Of a stretch of DNA of 64,000 nt, positions 53,688 to 62,674 are shown in pieces. The notes beneath the pieces are model-generated. The model saw only the letters and a program-made list of their open reading frames with translations, had not been told where the DNA came from and searched no databases. The translations under genes were made by a program, and so were the position numbers. Within the stretch, counting starts at the first letter, position 1, and each line of letters begins with the position of its first letter. Source of the DNA: Bacillota bacterium (GTDB taxonomy: Bacteria > Bacillota > Clostridia > Christensenellales > CAG-138); assembly GCA_023459335.1 (NCBI GenBank), contig JAEWUO010000038.1:1-64000 (forward strand). Direction: 5' to 3'.

Positions 53688-55478
53688 TCAGTTTCCGTTT
53701 TTCATGGCGCTCTTCAGTTCGCCCGCCTTCGTCTGACTGAACGCCCAGCCGCCGAAGTTTTCTTTCTCGTCCCAGTTGGCGTTCTGGATGTACCTCGCCG
53801 GGTAATTCCGCACGACGACGCCGAACAGCTCTGTCTGCACGCAGGCGCTGCTCGTGTCCCGGATCGAATCGCAGGTGATTTCGATCTGCTGGTCGCAGAT
53901 CCCGCCAAGCAGGCTGGAAAGGAAAGGCGTTTTCGCAGTGGATACCGCGGTGAACCGCGCGGAGGAGTCGCTCTTGAGATGAAACTCCTGATCAAATTCC
54001 TTTGGATTCAGTGTCAGCTGATTGATCCAGTCCGTATCATAGAGCGGCTCGATTTCCTCCCAGCGGGGCGAGACGCAGACGCTGACGCCCACGGCGCAGA
54101 TCAGCGGCTCGTCGAGCGTAAGTTTGCTTGAATCCACAGATAGCATCACGACGATTTTCCCGGTTTTTACGTCGATCGTCTGGATTTCGTAACGGATGAA
54201 CGACGGATCCGGTTCGATCCATTCCGCGCTCGGCTGTCCGTTTCCGTTTTCCTTGTATTTCAGCGTTTTCAGACCGACGGAAACCGCGTAGTTATTATCA
54301 GAAATTGAAATGTCAGCCGCGGGTGTGAAGAGCCCGTGTTTATCGAGAATCGTGCCGCCCCGTTCGGAAGAATCGGTCAGCTCATAGGGGATCTTGCATT
54401 GGATCTCTACGTTGCTGTCCTTTTTCCCGCGCGCGTCGGTATAAAGGTTTACGATTTGCATTTTTTTCAGGAGCTGCTGGTATTCCTCCGAAATCGGCAC
54501 CGACGACGGGTACTCGACTTCCCCCGCTTCGTTCGTGACGCTGCGAACGATATACTTCACCGGATAATTCGCGGCGTTGTAATCCTGATGCCCCATATGG
54601 AAGAGCAGGGAGATATCATCCTTTTCATATCGGGAAATACCGTACTCGGTCAGGAACAGTGCAAAGTATGGATTCGTTTTGTCCAGCTGCCCGCAGTTCT
54701 TAAGCCGCGTCATCGCTTTTTCCATTCCGGCAAGCACCGCCTGATCGTCTCCCATCATAAGGATGTACAGCGGATGCCGAAACATGCCGTTTGTATCCTT
54801 TTCGAGCACCATATAATTCTGAATGGTTCTGGGCCGCCCCGTATTGGTGTTTATCGGCAGATTTTCTATGGTGCCGTTAAATTCTCCTTCGATTCCGATG
54901 ATGCCGATCGTAGAGTGCTCCGGCAGCAGGAAGCTTTTCTGAATTGCGCTCGCGGCCTGCAAACAACCGTCCGCGGTCGGAATCATCAGGTCGGTGATCA
55001 GAATCATGACCTGATTGGCGTTTGACCGGTACTGGGAGGACATCTTTTCGATGACGCTGGAAATATCGTTGGGTTTGTCGCGAAAGAACGCCCCCTGCGT
55101 CGCGTTGTTAAAAAAAGCTTCGCCTTCTCCGGTTTGCTCCGCCGCACCCTTGAGCAAATCGCTTGCGCGAACGAATTCGCGGTTTCCGCCGACGGTAACT
55201 TCCATCAGAGCGGTCAGCACCGCGCTGTATGTGGTACAGTAGGAAGACACGAATCCTTTCATACCCGAACCGTCGTCGATGACGACGCGATAATTCGTCT
55301 GACCCTCCGCCGCCGACGATTGATCCGTATACGGTTTGAGTAAATCCAATCCGCTGAACAGCGCCTTCGTCGGCGTCATGATCCCGTACGGCTCTTTGGG
55401 GATCGGTTTTTTAAAACAGGCAATCATGGCAAAACAAGCCATGAGGCAGCAAAGCGCACATAGCATTCTTTTTTTCAT
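53688..55478 (-). CDS. lipoprotein with a vWA-like domain (first gene of the cytoskeletal operon)
   Basis: 596 residues. Lipoprotein signal with the lipobox AMIAC (Cys21). Residues about 62-260 look like a von Willebrand A domain: VVIDDGSGMKGF gives D69-x-S71 (the third MIDAS position is Met73, not Ser) and VMILITDLM gives the later Asp163. The ~330 C-terminal residues form beta-rich domains with no known match. GGGAG lies six bases before the ATG. It should sit on the outer face of the membrane and bind protein or ligand through the metal site, if that still works without the second Ser. Confidence 0.78.
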   Translation of the reverse strand: MKKRMLCALCCLMACFAMIACFKKPIPKEPYGIMTPTKALFSGLDLLKPYTDQSSAAEGQTNYRVVIDDGSGMKGFVSSYCTTYSAVLTALMEVTVGGNREFVRASDLLKGAAEQTGEGEAFFNNATQGAFFRDKPNDISSVIEKMSSQYRSNANQVMILITDLMIPTADGCLQAASAIQKSFLLPEHSTIGIIGIEGEFNGTIENLPINTNTGRPRTIQNYMVLEKDTNGMFRHPLYILMMGDDQAVLAGMEKAMTRLKNCGQLDKTNPYFALFLTEYGISRYEKDDISLLFHMGHQDYNAANYPVKYIVRSVTNEAGEVEYPSSVPISEEYQQLLKKMQIVNLYTDARGKKDSNVEIQCKIPYELTDSSERGGTILDKHGLFTPAADISISDNNYAVSVGLKTLKYKENGNGQPSAEWIEPDPSFIRYEIQTIDVKTGKIVVMLSVDSSKLTLDEPLICAVGVSVCVSPRWEEIEPLYDTDWINQLTLNPKEFDQEFHLKSDSSARFTAVSTAKTPFLSSLLGGICDQQIEITCDSIRDTSSACVQTELFGVVVRNYPARYIQNANWDEKENFGGWAFSQTKAGELKSAMKNGN

Positions 55479-55857
55479 ACGAGTCTCCCATCACCGTTAA
55501 AATGCACCGCTAGGCGATAATTTTGCGCAGAGACGCGCAAGATTGATATATACAACCAAATTTTAAAAAATGGTATCATAATTTCATTACAGGTACAAGG
55601 CGTGCAAAAACGCGTTTTTTGTAGTATTTTTACGGATTTCGTATCGCTTGCCAATCGCATCGCGCGTACGGTTCAAAGGCACGATGCCAAGGGCCTCAAA
55701 TCAGCAGTTCAACAAAAAACCGGACTCGCTGTCCCGGTTTTTGCCGCATTGTTTTATTTATGATGCGCTGAAACGCTCATCGATATGATCTCGAGAAAAT
55801 CAACAACAGTTTGATACTTGCCGTGATGTTGAATCTTTTCGCTTCTACTGATATAAT
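55479..55857 (+). promoter_or_regulatory. intergenic region with terminator-like hairpin and the GT-C gene promoter
   Basis: Plus-strand promoter TTGAAT (55829-55834), 17 bp, TATAAT (55852-55857). AAAACCGG and CCGGTTTT form a stem near 55716-55741. The minus-strand promoter of the cytoskeletal operon must lie in 55500-55620, which is AT-rich, but no clear pair of boxes was found. Otherwise no gene. Confidence 0.55.
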
Positions 55858-55945
55858 CACCTGCAGTGAATCTGTTTTTATCGTGCTCAACCGCGTGAGA
55901 AGCAGTTTGAATCCGGACGATTTTCGAAAGGCTGGCAATCGAAAC

Positions 55946-57427
55946 ATGGATGAGGACGTAACGCAGCTTACCGCAAACCGCAATCCTGTCGGCAAGAAAA
56001 CAAGAATCTTTTTGACACTGCTTCTTTTTTTACCGTGTCTTCTGATTCCAACCGGACTGGACAACGATATTTGGTTCCTTCTCAACAGCGGGCGTTATGT
56101 GCTGCAGCATGGCATTCCGTATATCGAACCCTTTACACTGCACCAGAACATGCAGTTCGTAATGCAGCAATGGCTGTCCGCCGTCGTTTTCTGGGGCGTG
56201 TTCGCCAAGCTCGGCGCCGCCGGGCTGATCGCGCTGGTGTCGGTTATGTTCGGCTGCACCGTCGCGGTTATATACCGCACGACGCGCCTGCTCTCGGACG
56301 GTAATTTCCTGACGTCCTTTCTCCTGACATTCCTGACCGTCTCCTTTCTCACACCGTTTATGACGACGCGACCGATCATCTTCACGCTCTTCCTGCTTTC
56401 TTTGGAACTCTATTTGCTGGAACGGTTTATCGCGGCAGGCGGCTTCAAGTGGCTGATTCCGCTTCCGTTTCTTTCGGCGCTGCTGGTCAATCTGCATGCC
56501 GCCATGTGGCCGGTGCAGTTTGTCCTGTTTTTGCCGTATCTGATCGATTCGTTCCGGTTCAAATTCCGGATTATCGAAGGGCAGGGGTATCCGAAGAAAA
56601 TTCTGCTTCCCGCGGTTGCAGCAATGATCGCGGCCGGGTTTGCAAATCCTTACGGCCTGGACGCGATGACTTACCTGTTGCGTTCCTATGGTTTTGCGGA
56701 AATCAATCTGGTCTTCGAAATGCAGCCCGCGAATATCAACAACCTGCTGGGCAAGGTCATCTTTGGTACGTTGCTTCTCATCATAGCAATTTACTTTTTT
56801 TATAAAAAAGGCAAGACGCGACTCAGATATGTTCTGCTGACGGTCGGCACAGCGATACTTGCGTTGTCTTCCACGAGAAGTTTTGTTCTATTCGTCCTAT
56901 GCAGTTTCTTCCCGCTTGCGTATTACCTTAAGGATCTGTCGATTCCGCAAAGCAAGGCGGTGGAAACGACGAAGGGCGCGCGCGCGCTGCGAGCCGTTCT
57001 GATTGTCCTGCTGGTCGGCATGCTGGGGTATATATTTGTCAGCAAGTATATCGCGGCAGCAAAAACGGACGAACTGCCAAAATCCGCGCCGGCGGTCGAT
57101 TATCTCGCCGCGAACGGGGATCAAGACAATATGCGGCTTTACACGGGGTATGACGACGGCGGCTATGCGGAATTTATGGGATTCAAACCGTATATCGACC
57201 CAAGGGCCGAAGTCTTTGTCAAAAAAAACAATGGCGTCGACGATATTATGCGGGAGTATTACCGACTCCAAGATGGGGAAACATATTATAAGTATTTGTT
57301 GGATAAATACGATTTTACGCATCTGCTCGTAGGCAAATACGATATTCTGAACACCTATCTGCCGTATGACGGCGATTACCGTATGATCTACAACGACGGG
57401 GAATATGCAATCTTTGTAAAACGATAA
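55946..57427 (+). CDS. GT-C-type polytopic membrane protein (putative glycosyltransferase)
   Basis: 493 residues from the ATG at 55946; earlier in-frame starts lie before or close to the promoter start near 55864. About eleven helices with the GT-C type first loop GLDNDIWFLLNSGRYVLQHG then PYIEPFT, and a ~110-residue outside C-terminal domain (from LAANGDQDNMRLYTGYDDGG). It probably transfers a sugar from a polyprenyl carrier on the outer face. The ribosome site before the ATG is weak. Acceptor and sugar unknown. Confidence 0.78.
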   Translation: MDEDVTQLTANRNPVGKKTRIFLTLLLFLPCLLIPTGLDNDIWFLLNSGRYVLQHGIPYIEPFTLHQNMQFVMQQWLSAVVFWGVFAKLGAAGLIALVSVMFGCTVAVIYRTTRLLSDGNFLTSFLLTFLTVSFLTPFMTTRPIIFTLFLLSLELYLLERFIAAGGFKWLIPLPFLSALLVNLHAAMWPVQFVLFLPYLIDSFRFKFRIIEGQGYPKKILLPAVAAMIAAGFANPYGLDAMTYLLRSYGFAEINLVFEMQPANINNLLGKVIFGTLLLIIAIYFFYKKGKTRLRYVLLTVGTAILALSSTRSFVLFVLCSFFPLAYYLKDLSIPQSKAVETTKGARALRAVLIVLLVGMLGYIFVSKYIAAAKTDELPKSAPAVDYLAANGDQDNMRLYTGYDDGGYAEFMGFKPYIDPRAEVFVKKNNGVDDIMREYYRLQDGETYYKYLLDKYDFTHLLVGKYDILNTYLPYDGDYRMIYNDGEYAIFVKR

Positions 57428-57480
57428 TTACCGGCAACTTCCCATCCGCTGCGATCGCCGATCGGATTTGCGTGTGCGGA

Positions 57481-58605
57481 TCATTCAGAGATATCGATTG
57501 CCATATCGTTTGTTCCGTCCAGGTCGACGCGGCGCAGCAACGCATTAAAATTCAGCCCCAATTGGGAATCAACCGTCACAATCTCCGCAGAAGTATAAAA
57601 TATGGTTTGATCGAACAAAACAAATTCGAAAACGGGATCGCGAAGGATGGTTTCAACATCCCCGCCGTTGATCGGAACGCGGCAGAGCAGGCATTCATTG
57701 TTTAAAAAATAGATCCAGTTGCCAAGAACGTTGACAGGTTGAATAAAATAGCCTGGATCGCGCGGGAGCTCTAGAACTGTCTGATCCGCATGCGTTTGTA
57801 CGTTCACACAATGTATATTGCATAATTCATTATCAGCATTCTGCCGCTCGATAAAATAGACCCAATCGCCCTGCACGGCAAAAGAATTTATAGTATAGGA
57901 ATCGTTTTGATAGATTACTTCGGCATCCCCTCCGTTCGATTTGCGAGTGATTCTTCCGCTGTCAAACATGTAGGTGAATCCTGCGGCCGCGGTTGAATTT
58001 TTCTCAATAACAGCATCCTTCCCGGCATCTGTTTCTTCCAGGCGCATGTCTCCGCCCTGCATGTCTACGCTGTACGTCTGAAGTATTCCGTCATCTCCCG
58101 AGCTGTAGACCGTTACAATAAAATATATACGCCCGTTTTCAACTTTTTGAACAGATATAGGCAATCCGTCTGAATATCCGGACTGCTCCGCCATGTTCTT
58201 TTTGAGGGTTTCCTGATCGACAACCACTTTTCGACCGCTTCCGTCCCGGTTGATTTCCCAAAGATTCAACGGCATCGGGTCTGTGAAGATATTTATGTTT
58301 GAATTCACATAATAGAGTTTATCGCCATACGGGATCAGCCGGATGATTTCGCAGGCAAAGTTACCGCTCCCGTCGCCGTCCGGAGCGTCGTTTCCCTCGA
58401 TCGGCACGGGCCGTTGCTCCGCCTCAGGCGCGGTGCTGGCAGCCGGTTTCGCGGTCAGCTGCGGCAGGGGATCCGCCAAGGGAGAAACCAGTTCCATGAC
58501 AACCGGCGCGGACGAATCCGCGGCGCTTTGTCCCGCGGCCGGACCGCAGCTAAAAAAAGCCGACGCGAGGAGCAGCAACGTCAGGAGCGATAGGATCTTT
58601 TTCAT
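57481..58605 (-). CDS. DUF5050-like beta-propeller lipoprotein
   Basis: 374 residues from the ATG at 58605 (GGAGG upstream). Lipoprotein signal (MKKILSLLTLLLLASAFFSC, Cys20), a Pro/Ala linker, then repeated blade-like units: DKLYYVNSN, GRIYFIVTVYSS, DWVYFIERQNAD, NWIYFLNNECLL, QTIFYTSAEI, each of the W/YxYF type seen in DUF5050 and related propeller domains. Surface-anchored; partner unknown. It converges with the GT-C gene. Confidence 0.8.
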   Translation of the reverse strand: MKKILSLLTLLLLASAFFSCGPAAGQSAADSSAPVVMELVSPLADPLPQLTAKPAASTAPEAEQRPVPIEGNDAPDGDGSGNFACEIIRLIPYGDKLYYVNSNINIFTDPMPLNLWEINRDGSGRKVVVDQETLKKNMAEQSGYSDGLPISVQKVENGRIYFIVTVYSSGDDGILQTYSVDMQGGDMRLEETDAGKDAVIEKNSTAAAGFTYMFDSGRITRKSNGGDAEVIYQNDSYTINSFAVQGDWVYFIERQNADNELCNIHCVNVQTHADQTVLELPRDPGYFIQPVNVLGNWIYFLNNECLLCRVPINGGDVETILRDPVFEFVLFDQTIFYTSAEIVTVDSQLGLNFNALLRRVDLDGTNDMAIDISE

Positions 58606-58872
58606 GGATTCCTCCAAAGAGTATAATCGAACGATATTATTCATGTTATACCATTTATTTTTGTGCAAAATCAATAGGCCGATCATATGCCGCCTGTACG
58701 GTGAGCGATCGCTGCGAATCGATTCATCCGCTGGAGATATACGCAAGTTTGAATCCTATCTCAGATGCCGTCGCTCCATTCATCGACGAAACCGATATTC
58801 CTATTACCCCTGGAATATGGTTTGCTTTACTGATCCCTCGAGAGTTACTATCATTTCCGCTTTTTCCTGCGC

Positions 58873-58914
58873 CGGATCAAAGTTCCGGATCAAAGTTCAT
58901 GATTTGTTTATAAT
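58873..58914 (+). promoter_or_regulatory. tandem 13-bp repeat promoter
   Basis: CGGATCAAAGTTC occurs twice head to tail (58873-58885, 58886-58898), followed ten bases later by TATAAT (58909-58914). No -35 box is present, as expected when an activator binds direct repeats. Start expected near 58921. Confidence 0.5.
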
Positions 58915-58920
58915 CTCTTT

Positions 58921-59060
58921 TTGAAAAATCTGTTAAAATGCAAGTACATAAAGGCTTGCATGGTATAAAACCTACCTGCCCAGGTATGTCCCAATCCCTA
59001 AAAGATTCATACCATGCAAATTAGAAAGGCACTCTTTCCCCCGACTGAGTGCCTTTCGCA
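58921..59060 (+). ncRNA. candidate structured small RNA
   Basis: Between a promoter-like element and a terminator lies TTGCATGGTAT (58956-58966), perfectly matched 42 nt later by ATACCATGCAA (59009-59019), enclosing a stem TACCT/AGGTA (58973-58986). The end is AAAGGCACTC (59025-59034) / GAGTGCCTTT (59047-59056), then CGCATGTTTT. There is no plus-strand gene downstream for 1.6 kb, so it would act in trans. Class unknown. Confidence 0.45.
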
Positions 59061-59064
59061 TGTT

Positions 59065-59094
59065 TTAAGGGCGCCCCGCGAGGGGCGCTCTTAC
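59065..59094. terminator. hairpin at the end of the FAD-protein gene
   Basis: TAAGGGCGCCCC / GGGGCGCTCTTA with a GCGA loop; on the minus strand it is followed by AAAAC, and the next hairpin (59056-59025) has TTTCTAATTT. Together they likely end the 59164 gene. Confidence 0.55.
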
Positions 59095-59163
59095 AGTTGC
59101 AAGCAGGGACCGTGCTTTCCCGCGAATGAAAACCGCGTCAGGAAGGCGGGCGATCCGTACCGT

Positions 59164-60564
59164 TTATTTGTTTTCTTTTGCGAGCCTGCGGCCCATGAGC
59201 ACGCCCATGACGGAAGCCATCATGAGCCCGCGCGTCCAGCCGCTGGAGTCGCCCAGCGAGTAGAAGTTTACGATATTGGTCGTGAAGCTGTCGTCCATCT
59301 TCACGCGGTTAGAATAAAACTTCAGTTCCGGCGAATACAGCAGCGTTTCCGCAGCGGCGAACCCCGGCACGACCTGATCGACCGCCTGAATGAAGTTTAT
59401 GATGTTCGTCATCGCGCGGTAAGGCATTGCCGCCGTGATGTCGCCCGCGACCGCGTCCGGCAGCGTCGGCACCACGTTGGAAAACAGCAGTTCCCGCTGC
59501 CAGGTGCGCTTGCCGTCGAGGATGTCGCCGTAACGCTGCACGAGGATATGCCCCGCGCCCAGCATGTTGGTCAGCTCGCCGACCTTCTGCGCGTAGGCGA
59601 TCGGCTGATCGAACGGCACGTTGAAGTTATGCGAGCAGAGGATAGCGAGGTTCGTGTTGTTGGATTTCTTTTCCTTATACGCGTGCCCGTTGACCACGGC
59701 GAGGTCGTTGTCGTAGTTCTCCTGACTCACGAATCCGCCGGGGTTCTGACAGAAGGTCCGGACTTTATTCCGGAACGGCTGCGGATAGCCGATGAGCTTG
59801 CTTTCGTAGAGCACCTCGTTGACGGTCTCCATGACTTCGTTCCGCACCTCGACGCGCACGCCGATATCCACCGTCCCGGGCTGGTGCGCGATGCCGTGCT
59901 CCGCGCAGATGCTCTCGAGCCAGTCCGCGCCGCGGCGGCCGGTTGCGACGACGACGCTTTTCGCCTGGATTTCAAATTCTTTTTTGCCGTCGCTGACGAT
60001 CACGCCGCGGCAGACGTTGTTTTCAAGGATCAGGTTTTCGCAGGCGTGGCCGAAGAGCATCTCAACGCCGTTTTGCAGCAGGTATTGTTCGATGGCGAAA
60101 TAGATATCCTGCGCCTTTTCGGTGCCGAGATGGCGGATGGGGCAGTCCACGAGCTTGAGGCCCGCCCGGATCGCGCGGCGGCGGATCTCCTTGACTGCGT
60201 CGGCGTTGCTCACGCCTTCGACATGTTCGTCCGCGCCGAACTCCAGATAGATCCCGTCCGTATAATCGATGGCGGACTGTGCGACATCCGGCCCGACCAG
60301 AGAGGGCAGATCGCCGCCGACCTCAAAGGAGAGGGAGAGCTTTCCGTCCGAAAATGCGCCCGCGCCGGAAAAGCCCGTCGTGATATGGCAGTATGGTTTG
60401 CAGTTGACGCATCGGCCGGTCACGGCCTTGGGGCAGCGGCGCTGTTCGACCGCGAGACCCTTTTCCACGATGGTGATGCGCCGTTTCGAGCCGCGCTTGA
60501 TCATTTCGAGCGCGGTGAAGATTCCCGACGGTCCTGCGCCGACAATCACAACGTCTGTCTGCAT
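59164..60564 (-). CDS. COG2509-type FAD-dependent protein
   Basis: 466 residues from the ATG at 60564 (AGGAGG seven bases upstream). FAD motif VVIVGAGPSGIFTALEM, then a Cys-containing segment RCPKAVTGRCVNCKPYC, GFSGAGAFSDGKLSL, and a terminal SLGDSSGWTRGLMMASVMG. This is the uncharacterised FAD-dependent dehydrogenase family; reaction unknown. It is divergent from the sigma-like membrane protein gene. Its clustered cysteines could hold a disulfide or metal. Confidence 0.92.
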   Translation of the reverse strand: MQTDVVIVGAGPSGIFTALEMIKRGSKRRITIVEKGLAVEQRRCPKAVTGRCVNCKPYCHITTGFSGAGAFSDGKLSLSFEVGGDLPSLVGPDVAQSAIDYTDGIYLEFGADEHVEGVSNADAVKEIRRRAIRAGLKLVDCPIRHLGTEKAQDIYFAIEQYLLQNGVEMLFGHACENLILENNVCRGVIVSDGKKEFEIQAKSVVVATGRRGADWLESICAEHGIAHQPGTVDIGVRVEVRNEVMETVNEVLYESKLIGYPQPFRNKVRTFCQNPGGFVSQENYDNDLAVVNGHAYKEKKSNNTNLAILCSHNFNVPFDQPIAYAQKVGELTNMLGAGHILVQRYGDILDGKRTWQRELLFSNVVPTLPDAVAGDITAAMPYRAMTNIINFIQAVDQVVPGFAAAETLLYSPELKFYSNRVKMDDSFTTNIVNFYSLGDSSGWTRGLMMASVMGVLMGRRLAKENK

Positions 60565-60680
60565 AACGGTACCTCCTGCGTCGGCATATGATAACCTGCT
60601 GCCAACAAACTCTAATTTTAAGCAGGAAAGCCTTGTTTTGTCAAATAAAACCTGCTTGACACAATCGTAAAGGCGCGCTC

Positions 60681-60709
60681 TTTTCACCTGCGGAAATACA
60701 TGGTATAAT
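60681..60709 (+). promoter_or_regulatory. promoter of the sigma-like membrane protein gene
   Basis: TTTTCA (60681-60686), 17 bp, TATAAT (60704-60709), 33 bp before the ATG. Confidence 0.65.
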
Positions 60710-60742
60710 AACCTATCTTTACCGGACAGGAGCGCCAGTCTT

Positions 60743-61378
60743 ATGCAGCTCGAAGAATTGGTCCGCCGTATCCGCAGCGGCGATAAAGAAGCCGTCAAGG
60801 AGCTCGTTTCCGCCTATGGCAATTCGGTTTACCAGCGCGCGTTTGACCGCACGCACGATAAAGAGCTCGCGCGCGAAGCCGCGCGCCAGACGTTCGGCCA
60901 GTTTGTCGCCATCGTGCAGCAGCAGCCGGAGGACGACGGCTGGTCGCTTTGGTTCGGCGATTTAATCGAACGGAATATTTCGACCTACGCGCAGATCAGC
61001 ACCGATATGCGCACCATCGAAAGCGAGCTGGATCAGGAAATCCCGGGTGCAGCGCCTGTCATTCGTCCGGCTCCCGCTTCGCTGCCGCAGAATTTCGAGC
61101 CGGAACCCGAGTTCGAATCCGAGCCAGACCGCAGGCAGCAGTCGCGCGAACGCGGCAAAAAGGGCGGAGAAACCAGCATCCGGGAAGAAATCTTCGACGA
61201 ACCATATCAAAAGAAGGAAAAGAAACGCTCCAGCCACGGGGCTTCGGTGATATTGCTCATTCTGGTGAGTTTGCTGCTTCTGTGGGTAGTCGCCGGCATT
61301 GCGATGACGATGCGCTGGATCCCGGCTTACGATTTGGGTTATTCTTGGTTTAATCAGCACGTGTTCAAGCTCTTCTAG
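60743..61378 (+). CDS. membrane-anchored protein with sigma-70 region 2-like N-terminus
   Basis: 211 residues. Residues 1-60 (LEELVRRIRSGDKEAVKELV...YQRAFDRTHDKELAREAARQTF) follow the pattern of ECF sigma region 2, with the x-R-x-x-D-x-E-A and D-x-x-A-x-E-x-x-Q-x-x-F spacing. No region 4 follows. Instead there is an acidic/basic linker (about 110-165) and one C-terminal membrane helix (VILLILVSLLLLWVVAGIAM) with a short outside tail. It may bind core polymerase or an anti-sigma factor at the membrane, or simply have kept the fold. AGGAG precedes the ATG. Confidence 0.7.
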   Translation: MQLEELVRRIRSGDKEAVKELVSAYGNSVYQRAFDRTHDKELAREAARQTFGQFVAIVQQQPEDDGWSLWFGDLIERNISTYAQISTDMRTIESELDQEIPGAAPVIRPAPASLPQNFEPEPEFESEPDRRQQSRERGKKGGETSIREEIFDEPYQKKEKKRSSHGASVILLILVSLLLLWVVAGIAMTMRWIPAYDLGYSWFNQHVFKLF

Positions 61379-61428
61379 TACGCCTGTTCGGATATCGCAG
61401 GAACAAGCAGAACCTGAAGTAAAAAATC

Positions 61429-61458
61429 AGCTCTCCCATGTAAGGGAGAGCTTTGTTT
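61429..61458. terminator. bidirectional terminator
   Basis: AGCTCTCCC (61429-61437), loop ATGTAA, GGGAGAGCT (61444-61452), then TTGTTTT; the upstream A6 tract serves pepT on the minus strand. Confidence 0.88.
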
Positions 61459-61462
61459 TCGC

Positions 61463-62674
61463 TTACCGGATAAACGATGTGACCAGCGCCTCTAATATGT
61501 CTACGACTTTTTCCATCGATTGCGATGAGATGAACTCGTATCTGCCGTGGAAATTATGACCCCCGGTGCATAGGTTCGGGCAGGGGAGGCCCAGATAGCT
61601 CAGGCGCGAACCGTCCGTTCCGCCCCGGATGGGCGCGAAATACGGAACAACGCCGACCTCCTCCATCGCGCGCTTTGCCGCGTCGATCACAAACTGCGGC
61701 ACCTTTGATTTCATATTGTAATAGGTGTCGCTCAGATCGAGCTCGACCGTGCCCGCGCCGTATTTTTCGTTGAGAAACGCGCAGGCGTTTTGCATGAGCG
61801 CTTTTTTCCGCTCGAATTTTTCCGCGTCGTGGTCGCGCAGGATGTATGCCATGGCCGCGTGATCGACACAGCCTTCCAGCTTGTCGAGATGGAAAAACCC
61901 CTCGTAACCGTCCGTGCAGGCGGGGTTTTCAAAGCGCGGCAGGAGGCCGTGCAGTTCCATCGCGACCAGCAGCGCGTTGACCATACGCCCCTTGGCGGAA
62001 CCCGTGTGCGTGCTCAGGCCCCGGATGCGGATCTCCGCGCCGGCGGCGTTGAAACATTCGTAGTTGATTTCGCCCAGCGCGCCGCCGTCTACTGTGTACC
62101 CGAAGTCCGCGCCGAACGCAGGCACGTCGAAACGATCGACCCCGCGGCCTACTTCCTCATCCGGGGTGAAGCCGATCCGGATTTTGCCGTGCGCGGGAGC
62201 GTTTGGCGCGAGCAGCCGTTCCGCGAGCGTCATGATCTCCGCCACACCCGCCTTATCGTCCGCGCCCAAAAGCGTCGTGCCGTCCGTACAGATGATCTCC
62301 TCGCCGAGGTGGGCGAGCAGTTCGGGGAAATTTTCGGGCGAAAGCGTGTAACCGTTGCCCATGTCGATATTCCCGCCGCCGTAATGCGGGGTAAGCACCG
62401 GCATAACGTGTGCGCCGCTCACCGCGTCCGCGGTGTCCACGTGCGCGAGCAGGCCGACCACAGGCGACGTTTTTTTCGTATTTGCGGGAATCGTCGCGGT
62501 GACATAGCCGTGCCCGTCCAGCTTCACGTCCGCCGCGCCGAGCGAAATCAACTCGTCCCGCAGCAGGCGGCAGAGGTCGAACTGCTTGTCGGTGCTGGGT
62601 ATTTTATCTGCGTGATGCTCGGACTGCGTGTCGATTTTTACATAGCGGAGGAAACGCGATTTGACGGATTCCAT
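61463..62674 (-). CDS. pepT: peptidase T (tripeptide aminopeptidase)
   Basis: 403 residues from the ATG at 62674 (GGGAG nine bases upstream). M20 family metal ligands and catalytic residues: GLLAHVDTADA (His, Asp), DGTTLLGADDKAGVAEIM (bridging Asp), FTPDEEVGRG (catalytic Glu-Glu), and GGTDGSRLSYLGLP near the end. A cytoplasmic dizinc enzyme that removes N-terminal residues from tripeptides. Length is normal. Confidence 0.96.
   Translation of the reverse strand: MESVKSRFLRYVKIDTQSEHHADKIPSTDKQFDLCRLLRDELISLGAADVKLDGHGYVTATIPANTKKTSPVVGLLAHVDTADAVSGAHVMPVLTPHYGGGNIDMGNGYTLSPENFPELLAHLGEEIICTDGTTLLGADDKAGVAEIMTLAERLLAPNAPAHGKIRIGFTPDEEVGRGVDRFDVPAFGADFGYTVDGGALGEINYECFNAAGAEIRIRGLSTHTGSAKGRMVNALLVAMELHGLLPRFENPACTDGYEGFFHLDKLEGCVDHAAMAYILRDHDAEKFERKKALMQNACAFLNEKYGAGTVELDLSDTYYNMKSKVPQFVIDAAKRAMEEVGVVPYFAPIRGGTDGSRLSYLGLPCPNLCTGGHNFHGRYEFISSQSMEKVVDILEALVTSFIR

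Noticed and set aside
59014..60591. 525-codon plus-strand frame opposite the COG2509 gene
   Set aside because: No domain, Val/Asp/His-rich shadow composition; the minus strand encodes a well-known FAD protein.
60743..61378. Functional ECF sigma factor
   Set aside because: There is no region 4 and the second half is a linker plus a membrane helix.
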